This document shows, piece after piece, positions 7,441 through 11,826 of a stretch of 11,826 bases of DNA. The DNA is taken from positions 1-11,826 of the forward strand of contig CAZMCH010000114.1 in NCBI GenBank assembly GCA_964564735.1, given 5' to 3'. The stretch is from CAZMCH01 sp964564735 (GTDB lineage Bacteria > Poribacteria > DTPJ01). Within the stretch, counting starts at the first letter, position 1; each line of letters starts with the position of its first letter. The translations under genes and the position numbers were made by a program. The notes beneath the pieces are model-generated. The model searched no databases and was not told where the DNA came from. It was given only the letters and a program-made list of their open reading frames with translations.

Positions 7441-7886
7441 TGCCAAAGCTATCAATACCCCAAAAAGCCTTGATATGCTCATCTATATTTGGTTTAGGTT
7501 TGGTGGCTAATCAAATTATAGATCCTGCCTCAAGTTTGGATACCAGCAATTTAGAAAATAGAAAGAATATTGAGTATTATTATAATTTTGAAACTGATGT
7601 GTCTTCGACCAAACCAAGTTTTAAAGTAAATAATGAAAGTCTTTTTTTATTTGAGCATGATACAGAAAGGAACATTACAAGGAACGTTCAATCTCTTGAG
7701 GAAATGGCTTCTGACAATATATCAGATGAAGATATATTGTTAGCAATGCAAGATCATGAACTTATTGTTAAGATGCCACCAATAAAGGAATATAAGATTA
7801 GAGTAAAAGTTAAAAGCGTAGAAAAAGCTTCTCCTCGCATTTTTAATCTGGAGGAATTTGATGGAGAGATCGTATCTTTGGTATGA
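7437..7886 (+). CDS. Small hypothetical protein with N-terminal hydrophobic segment, cassette gene 2
   Basis: I do not recognise a named family. The 149-residue protein begins with two methionines; AAGGAGG at 7425-7431 lies 5 bases from the first ATG (7437) and 8 from the second (7440), so the second is equally likely. Residues ~11-26 (ALICSSIFGLGLVANQ) are hydrophobic after a short basic N-terminus (PKLSIPQK), which fits a single signal anchor or uncleaved membrane tether; there is no lipobox. The rest is soluble and acidic in the middle (residues ~82-102), then basic (IKEYKIRVKVKSVEKASPR, ~115-133). It overlaps the gene before by 4 bases and the gene after by 26. This tight nesting argues for obligate co-production with both neighbours. 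Function unknown; a membrane adaptor for the flanking proteins is one possibility. Confidence 0.72.
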   Translation: MMPKLSIPQKALICSSIFGLGLVANQIIDPASSLDTSNLENRKNIEYYYNFETDVSSTKPSFKVNNESLFLFEHDTERNITRNVQSLEEMASDNISDEDILLAMQDHELIVKMPPIKEYKIRVKVKSVEKASPRIFNLEEFDGEIVSLV

Positions 7887-8388
7887 TGTTATAAGCAATG
7901 AAGAGAAACTTATGCAAGGAGATTTTGTATCTGAGTGTCCAGTTATCATTCCTCCACCATATATAAATATAGATGAGATAGCTGCTGTAGATATCAAATT
8001 ATATAATGTTATTGTAATGAGCCAATCATGTGATCTGACATATAATAAAATTGATTTGGTTCTTGTCTGTCCAGTTTGGGCGCTTGATGAGTTTGGCGCA
8101 AAGAATAATTTATATAAAAGTCCAAACGGTAAAGAAGGATTAAGACGAGGAAATTTCCCCGGATATCATTTATTAAACAAAATTAACATAGATGAATTTC
8201 ATACAGATTATCTAGTAGTTGATTTTCATAACGTTTACGGGGTTCATTTTGATTTACTTGAGAATATTGCCCGAAAACAAGAAAAGCGAATAAGGCTTCT
8301 ATCACCATACAGAGAACATCTATCGCAAGCGTTTGCACGCTTTTTTATGAGAGTTGGTTTGCCATCTGATATACCGCCATTTAGATAG
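7861..8388 (+). CDS. Conserved 'MSQSCDL' protein of unknown function, cassette gene 3
   Basis: The 175-residue soluble protein has no signal peptide. The ATG at 7861 is chosen because GGAGG (7850-7854) lies 6 bases before it; a TTG one codon earlier (7858) is a worse start. Two stretches look highly conserved: VIVMSQSCDLTYNKIDLVLV (~50-69), with a cysteine-aspartate pair after a buried strand, and LLSPYREHLSQAFARFFMRV (~147-166) followed by GLPSDIPPF at the C-terminus. I remember both from hypothetical proteins found near TIGR04255 genes, but no biochemical role. The start overlaps gene 2 by 26 bases, so the three genes form one tightly coupled unit. The cysteine could be catalytic or a metal ligand; nothing proves it. 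Confidence is high that it is a gene, low on function. Confidence 0.8.
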   Translation: MERSYLWYDVISNEEKLMQGDFVSECPVIIPPPYINIDEIAAVDIKLYNVIVMSQSCDLTYNKIDLVLVCPVWALDEFGAKNNLYKSPNGKEGLRRGNFPGYHLLNKINIDEFHTDYLVVDFHNVYGVHFDLLENIARKQEKRIRLLSPYREHLSQAFARFFMRVGLPSDIPPFR

Positions 8389-8468
8389 ATGCAACTTGAA
8401 TGAATCCTGCCCAATTTCTGTTCATAACTCCTGATCAAATACAAAAAACCTACCAAAGGAAAGACATA

Positions 8469-9446
8469 ATGCAAGAAATGGCAAAAGCAAGATTCAGCCG
8501 AATGAATGAAACTCTCAATCTAAAACGCCCTGACTGTATGCCAATGAATGATTGGGGATTCATAGAGTATAAACCTGAAATATATCATCTTGGTAGCCCG
8601 GAGTATGCAGTTAAACCCGGTGAGGTGGGAATATCAAAAGATGGTAAAAAGAGATTTACCCATGACGGAGGAGTCTGGTCAGTTGGCGATAAAGAAAAAT
8701 ACAGGGACTATGAAGATGTCCTAAATGTAAGTCTTGATGACTTTGAGATTGAGGAAGTTGATTTAAAAATGCTAGATCAGATGAAACAACTTTATGATGA
8801 CAAAGCAAAATCATGTTTTCCTATCCCTTGGCATTATGGGACACTAATCACTCGCGCAACGATAGAATTTGGATGGGAGCCTTTTCTCATAGCATCTATC
8901 ATTGATCCTGATAAGTTTGGCAAAATATTAGATAGATTTGCGCAAGCCTCTTTATCTGTCATTAAGGGATGGTCTCAAATTGACGGTGTTAAGCTAATCG
9001 GAATACATGATGATATTGCTGGCACTCGTGGAGTATTTATAAATCCTGAATGGCTTAAAAAATATGTCTTTCCATATTACAAAAAAATATTTGACATTAT
9101 ACACGAAAGTAACAAGAAAGCGTTATATGTATCAGATGGAAATTATCTGCCCGTCCTTGATGACATTCTTGCTACTGGGGCAGATGGTCTATACATTGAG
9201 ACAACATCAATGTCGCCACGAGAATTGATGAGCAAAGCAGGGAAAGATAAACTTTACTTAATCAAGACAGACTCAAGAATTATTGATTTTGGAACGCCTG
9301 ATGATATTTATCAAGAGCTAAGGGAATTGCGTGATTTACATCAGGCGTATCATGGAATGATGATTTACATGGGTGGAGGCAATCCTAAACATGGAAACGT
9401 TGAGGCTTTCAATCGCTATTATAATCAGCTTTTGGTCTATGAATAA
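8469..9446 (+). CDS. Uroporphyrinogen-decarboxylase-like protein, copy 2 (no His-x-Cys motif)
   Basis: This 325-residue TIM-barrel protein is a divergent URO-D superfamily member. The start at 8469 is preferred because AAAGGA ends 8 bases before it. A longer reading from ATG 8400 would add 23 residues with no ribosome binding site. Superfamily marks are KLIGIHDDIAGTRGVFINPE (175-194, the DD-x-x motif after a barrel strand), WLKKYVFPYYKKIFDIIH (195-212), LYVSDGNYLPVLDDILATGA (219-238) and a C-terminal TPDDIYQELRELRDL. Where metal-dependent relatives have His-x-Cys-Gly, this one has YVSDGN, so it should not bind zinc there. It ends with MGGGNPKHGNVEAFNRYY. It lies 80 bases after the accessory cassette and is related in fold, not closely in sequence, to the copy at 5371. 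The substrate is unknown; HemE activity is unlikely. Confidence 0.78.
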   Translation: MQEMAKARFSRMNETLNLKRPDCMPMNDWGFIEYKPEIYHLGSPEYAVKPGEVGISKDGKKRFTHDGGVWSVGDKEKYRDYEDVLNVSLDDFEIEEVDLKMLDQMKQLYDDKAKSCFPIPWHYGTLITRATIEFGWEPFLIASIIDPDKFGKILDRFAQASLSVIKGWSQIDGVKLIGIHDDIAGTRGVFINPEWLKKYVFPYYKKIFDIIHESNKKALYVSDGNYLPVLDDILATGADGLYIETTSMSPRELMSKAGKDKLYLIKTDSRIIDFGTPDDIYQELRELRDLHQAYHGMMIYMGGGNPKHGNVEAFNRYYNQLLVYE

Positions 9447-9535
9447 ATCGTTATGACTTGTGATTTTTGGCAATAAGGGATATAATTATTAATAGAAGGA
9501 TATTTCAAAAGGTTAAAATAGATATAAAATGAGAT

Positions 9536-9573
9536 TCAAAGTTGATTATTAGGACTTTGACATTGTTATCAAA
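9536..9573. promoter_or_regulatory. Overlapping inverted repeats upstream of the antitoxin (candidate operator)
   Basis: TCAAAGT (9536-9542) and ACTTTGA (9554-9560) are exact reverse complements across 11 bases. The second arm takes part in another repeat, TTTGA (9556-9560) / TCAAA (9569-9573), and ACTTTG recurs at 9575-9580. A perfect -35-like TTGACA sits at 9557-9562 inside the repeats, but no good -10 lies at normal spacing. TA operons often self-regulate through such repeats; here this is inference. Confidence 0.35.
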
Positions 9574-9608
9574 AACTTTGGTAGCGTTTATAACTGAGGT
9601 GTCTTATT

Positions 9609-9833
9609 ATGGAAGCGAGAAAATTTATAAGCAAAGTTCTGCCTGACGGGCATTTGTCTTTACCAGAAGATGCAGCTAAGGACGTGGGAAAAATCTTTGA
9701 GGTTATATTGATACCTTTTGAGGATGCAGACATATTCTCTTATGCAGAAAATTTAGCAAAAGAAAAGGGATTTTCTGAACTGACTGAAGATGATATTGAA
9801 AAGATAATCCACGAGTCCAGAGGGGTTAAGTGA
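9609..9833 (+). CDS. Antitoxin of a PIN-domain toxin-antitoxin pair
   Basis: This is a 74-residue acidic protein. Residues 1-25 (ARKFISKVLPDGHLSLPEDA) form an AbrB-like beta-rich start, the kind used for DNA binding and dimerisation in such antitoxins. The C-terminal half (YAENLAKEKGFSELTEDDIE, then KIIHESRGVK) is a helical segment of the type that wraps the toxin. GAGG at 9596-9599 lies 9 bases from the ATG. The stop TGA overlaps the GTG start of the PIN gene (GTGA, shared bases 9830-9833), the usual coupling for TA pairs. The antitoxin frame is intact while the toxin is broken. The specific antitoxin family cannot be named with certainty. Confidence 0.72.
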   Translation: MEARKFISKVLPDGHLSLPEDAAKDVGKIFEVILIPFEDADIFSYAENLAKEKGFSELTEDDIEKIIHESRGVK

Positions 9834-10231
9834 TACGAATAGTTTTAGATACCAACGTTATTATCTCAGCTATTTTCTGGTGAGGAACACCAAGAATTAT
9901 ATATAACCTAGTTCAGAATAAAAATGTCATTTTGCTATACAGTTCAGAAATGGAAAAGGAACTTATAAAAGTTTTGTCCTATCATAAGTTTGGACTTACT
10001 CCAATTGAAATGCTTCCAATACTAGACAAATTAAGAAAGAATGCTATATTTATTCAAGTAAATAGTAAAATTGATATTATTAAAGATGACCTGTCTGATA
10101 ACATTTTTCTGGAATGCGCAATAGATGGCAACGCCAATTTTATTGTATCTGGCGATAAGCATTTGCTTTTGCTAAAAGAATATCAGGGCATAATTATATT
10201 AAGCCCTTCTGAATTTCTTAATTTGATATAA
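9830..10231 (+). pseudogene. PIN-domain toxin (COG1569 type) interrupted by an in-frame stop
   Basis: Read from GTG 9830, the product starts MIRIVLDTNVIISAIFW, a standard PIN-domain opening with the first catalytic aspartate D7. Codon 18 (9881-9883) is TGA, then the same frame continues as GTPRIIYNLVQNKNVILLYS and runs to TAA at 10229-10231. The downstream part keeps the other acidic positions, SSEMEKEL, DNIFLECAIDGNANFIVSGD and a final LSPSEFLNLI, so the reading frame is otherwise undamaged. Relatives carry glycine around codon 18 (FxGGxP-like), so one G-to-T change of GGA to TGA explains the break. PIN toxins cleave RNA using a cluster of acidic residues and Mg2+. Restart at a downstream codon (for example TTG 9932 or ATG 9950) would lack D7 and should be inactive. 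A sequencing error is possible. TGA is an ordinary stop in other genes here. Confidence 0.82.
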
Positions 10232-10239
10232 TAAAAACC

Positions 10240-10283
10240 ACATCATCAATCGCTGATGTAACATGGCTGACAATTATAGCCAT
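10240..10283. repeat. Two short inverted repeats before the PFOR gene
   Basis: ACATCA (10240-10245) pairs with TGATGT (10254-10259), and ATGGCT (10263-10268) pairs with AGCCAT (10278-10283). Both are 6-bp stems with 8-9-base loops and no following T-tract. They sit between the toxin stop and the PFOR promoter region and could end the TA transcript weakly or bind a regulator. Either use is a guess. Confidence 0.35.
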
Positions 10284-10295
10284 TAATCTTACAAA
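10267..10295 (+). promoter_or_regulatory. Possible promoter of the pyruvate:ferredoxin oxidoreductase gene
   Basis: CTGACA (10267-10272) and TACAAA (10290-10295) are 17 bases apart, matching five and four of six consensus positions. Transcription would begin near 10302, just before the GGAGG at 10306-10310. The -35 box lies inside the second inverted repeat (10263-10283), so a repressor binding there would block it. The -10 box is weak. Confidence 0.35.
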
Positions 10296-10318
10296 CAAAA
10301 CAATCGGAGGAACAATTA

Positions 10319-11826
10319 ATGGGAATTATAACAACCATTGATGGAAACGAAGCGGCGGCGTATGCCGCATTTAACACTAACGAAGTAATTGCAATATACC
10401 CGATCACGCCTTCATCGCCTATGGGTGAATTTTCAGACGAATGGGCGGCTGTTGGCAAAACGAATATCTGGGGAACAGTTCCGCAAGTAACAGAAATGCA
10501 AAGCGAAGGCGGAGCAGCGGGTGCTGTTCATGGTTCATTACAGGCTGGTGCATTGACAACAACATTTACCGCATCTCAGGGATTGTTGCTCATGATCCCG
10601 AATATGTATAAGATAGCAGGTGAATTGACTTCAACAGTTTTCCATGTGTCTGCTCGCTCTCTTGCCACACATGCACTATCAATATTTGGTGATCATGCTG
10701 ACGTTATGGCGGTTCGTCAGACAGGATTTGCCCTTATAGCATCCAATTCTGTTCAAGAAGTCGTTGACTTTGGACTTATTGCTCAAATGTCAACTTTAGA
10801 ATCAAGAGTTCCATTTTTGCATTTCTTTGATGGTTTCCGCACATCACACGAAGTTATGAAGGTTGAATTGCCATCAAAAGAAGACATGAAGGCTATGATT
10901 GATGATGAGCTAGTCCTTGCACATCGTTTGCGCGCATTGTCGCCTGACAGACCAATAATAAGAGGAACTGCTCAGAATCCCGATGTTTATTTTCAGGGAC
11001 GTGAAGCATCAAATAAATATTATATCGCATGTCCAGATATTGTCCAAAAGGCTATGGATAGATATGCTGGTATCACTGGAAGACAATATCATCTCTTTGA
11101 TTATGTTGGTGCGCCTGATGCTGATAGAGTTATAGTTGTAATGTGTTCTGGTGCAGAGACTGCCCATGAAACTGTTGATTACCTTGCAGATAAGGGCGAA
11201 AAAGTCGGTTTACTGAAAGTGCATTTATATCGTCCATTTTCAAATCAGCATTTCCTTTCCGCATTGCCAAAGACAGTTACCAATATCGCTGTCTTAGATA
11301 GAACAAAAGAGCCGGGCAGTGAAGGTGAGCCGATGTATCTTGATGTCGTAAATGCTATTGAAGATACAGATAGATCAGTAAAGGTCATCGGTGGACGCTA
11401 TGGTCTTTCATCAAAAGAATTTACACCGGGTATGGTTAAAGCAGTATTTGATGAAATGAAAAAAGATGTCCCCAAAAAGCATTTTACAGTCGGTATATAT
11501 GATGATGTAACAAACACAAGCCTTGATTTTGATCCAGAATTTTCCGTTGAAGACCCAAAAGCAGTTAAGGCGATCTTCTATGGCTTGGGTTCAGATGGAA
11601 CAGTCAGTGCAAATAAGAACTCTATCAAGATTATAGGTGAAGATACTGACAATTATACACAGGGATATTTTGTTTATGACTCCAGAAAAGCAGGGACAAT
11701 TACTATGTCTCACCTGCGATTTGGTGCAAAGCCAATTCATTCGATATATTTGGTTGGTAGTGCAAACTTTGTTGCCTGCCATCAGTTCTCATTCCTTGAA
11801 AGAGTTGATGTTCTCAAAAATGCACA
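10319..11826 (+). CDS. nifJ: Pyruvate:ferredoxin (flavodoxin) oxidoreductase, N-terminal part (3' end outside the window)
   Basis: About 502 residues of a protein that is normally ~1170-1200 long run off the window edge. The enzyme oxidises pyruvate and CoA to acetyl-CoA and CO2, reducing ferredoxin, in the cytoplasm of anaerobes. Visible are domain I (1-~250) with AIYPITPSSPMGEF (25-38, substrate-binding T30), EMQSEGGAAGAVHG (59-72, thiamine-diphosphate-contacting E63) and SARSLATHALSIFGDHADVM (111-130, pyruvate-binding R113). RQTGFALIASNSVQEVVDFG (133-152) follows. Domain II starts around VIVVMCSGAETAHETVDYL, with a CoA-type region ending GGRYGLSSKEFTPGMVKAVF. The last visible part, YGLGSDGTVSANKNSIKII, leads into the third (gamma-type) domain. 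The TPP and iron-sulfur domains lie beyond the edge. The start is fixed by GGAGG (10306-10310) 8 bases before the ATG. Single-chain architecture fits fermentative bacteria; the base composition is less AT-biased than the cassette upstream, as expected of a highly expressed gene. Confidence 0.96.
   Translation, partial: MGIITTIDGNEAAAYAAFNTNEVIAIYPITPSSPMGEFSDEWAAVGKTNIWGTVPQVTEMQSEGGAAGAVHGSLQAGALTTTFTASQGLLLMIPNMYKIAGELTSTVFHVSARSLATHALSIFGDHADVMAVRQTGFALIASNSVQEVVDFGLIAQMSTLESRVPFLHFFDGFRTSHEVMKVELPSKEDMKAMIDDELVLAHRLRALSPDRPIIRGTAQNPDVYFQGREASNKYYIACPDIVQKAMDRYAGITGRQYHLFDYVGAPDADRVIVVMCSGAETAHETVDYLADKGEKVGLLKVHLYRPFSNQHFLSALPKTVTNIAVLDRTKEPGSEGEPMYLDVVNAIEDTDRSVKVIGGRYGLSSKEFTPGMVKAVFDEMKKDVPKKHFTVGIYDDVTNTSLDFDPEFSVEDPKAVKAIFYGLGSDGTVSANKNSIKIIGEDTDNYTQGYFVYDSRKAGTITMSHLRFGAKPIHSIYLVGSANFVACHQFSFLERVDVLKNA

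Noticed and set aside
7858..7860. TTG start for the third cassette gene
   Set aside because: An ATG follows immediately at 7861 with better spacing from GGAGG.
8400..8468. Upstream ATG at 8400 as the start of the second URO-D-like gene
   Set aside because: No ribosome binding site before it, whereas AAAGGA precedes 8469 at proper distance; the extra 23 residues do not resemble the family start.
9557..9594. Promoter TTGACA (9557) with TATAAC (9589), or TTATCA (9566) with TATAAC (9589)
   Set aside because: The first pair is 26 bases apart, too far. The second has correct spacing but would start transcription near 9601, after the antitoxin's ribosome binding site.
9881..9883. TGA in the PIN gene as selenocysteine or recoded tryptophan/glycine
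   Set aside because: TGA ends other genes here (7440, 9833), no SECIS-like hairpin was seen just downstream, and PIN domains have no known Sec position.

Overview
The window is AT-rich with all recognisable genes on the + strand. It comes from a Gram-negative-type bacterium that probably lives by anaerobic fermentation. Two core lipopolysaccharide genes (Kdo transferase and an ADP-heptose-type GT9 glycosyltransferase) show an LPS-containing outer membrane. A pyruvate:ferredoxin oxidoreductase points to anaerobic metabolism. The remaining content (GH36-like alpha-galactosidase, two non-haem uroporphyrinogen-decarboxylase-like proteins, an NHL beta-propeller) is common in the PVC group (Lentisphaerota, Planctomycetota, Omnitrophota) and neighbouring candidate phyla. 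That assignment is an inference and the phylum cannot be fixed from this window.

Layout. Positions 1-512 hold the 3' end of a GH36-type alpha-galactosidase. A 79-base gap follows, containing a perfect 13-bp inverted repeat. From 592 to 6504 runs a tight co-directional block: a DedA-PAP2 fusion membrane protein, WaaA/KdtA, a GT9 heptosyltransferase-like enzyme, a cytoplasmic NHL propeller and a first URO-D-like enzyme. Junctions are +2, -1, +15 and +20 bases. The first three genes plausibly form an envelope unit (lipid-phosphate handling plus LPS inner-core sugar addition). The last two look like a separate metabolic or methyl-transfer function on the same transcript.

Positions 6556-8388 are a self-contained accessory cassette. 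A near-consensus sigma70-type promoter (TTGCAA-17-TATACT) drives three overlapping genes: a TIGR04255-family protein, a small protein with an N-terminal hydrophobic segment, and a 'MSQSCDL' protein of unknown function. It lies between the two URO-D-like genes, as an inserted module might. This is the best candidate in the window for an undescribed system, but nothing in the sequence gives its function.

Positions 8469-9446 encode a second, divergent URO-D-like protein lacking the metal-binding His-x-Cys motif. Positions 9609-10231 are a toxin-antitoxin pair in which the antitoxin is intact and the PIN-domain toxin is broken by a single in-frame TGA at codon 18. From 10319 to the window edge is the first ~502 residues of a pyruvate:ferredoxin oxidoreductase with a strong ribosome binding site. 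No tRNA, rRNA, CRISPR array, transposase or IS element was seen. There is no gene-free stretch over 300 bases; the longest gaps are 171 bases (6505-6675) and 162 bases (9447-9608).
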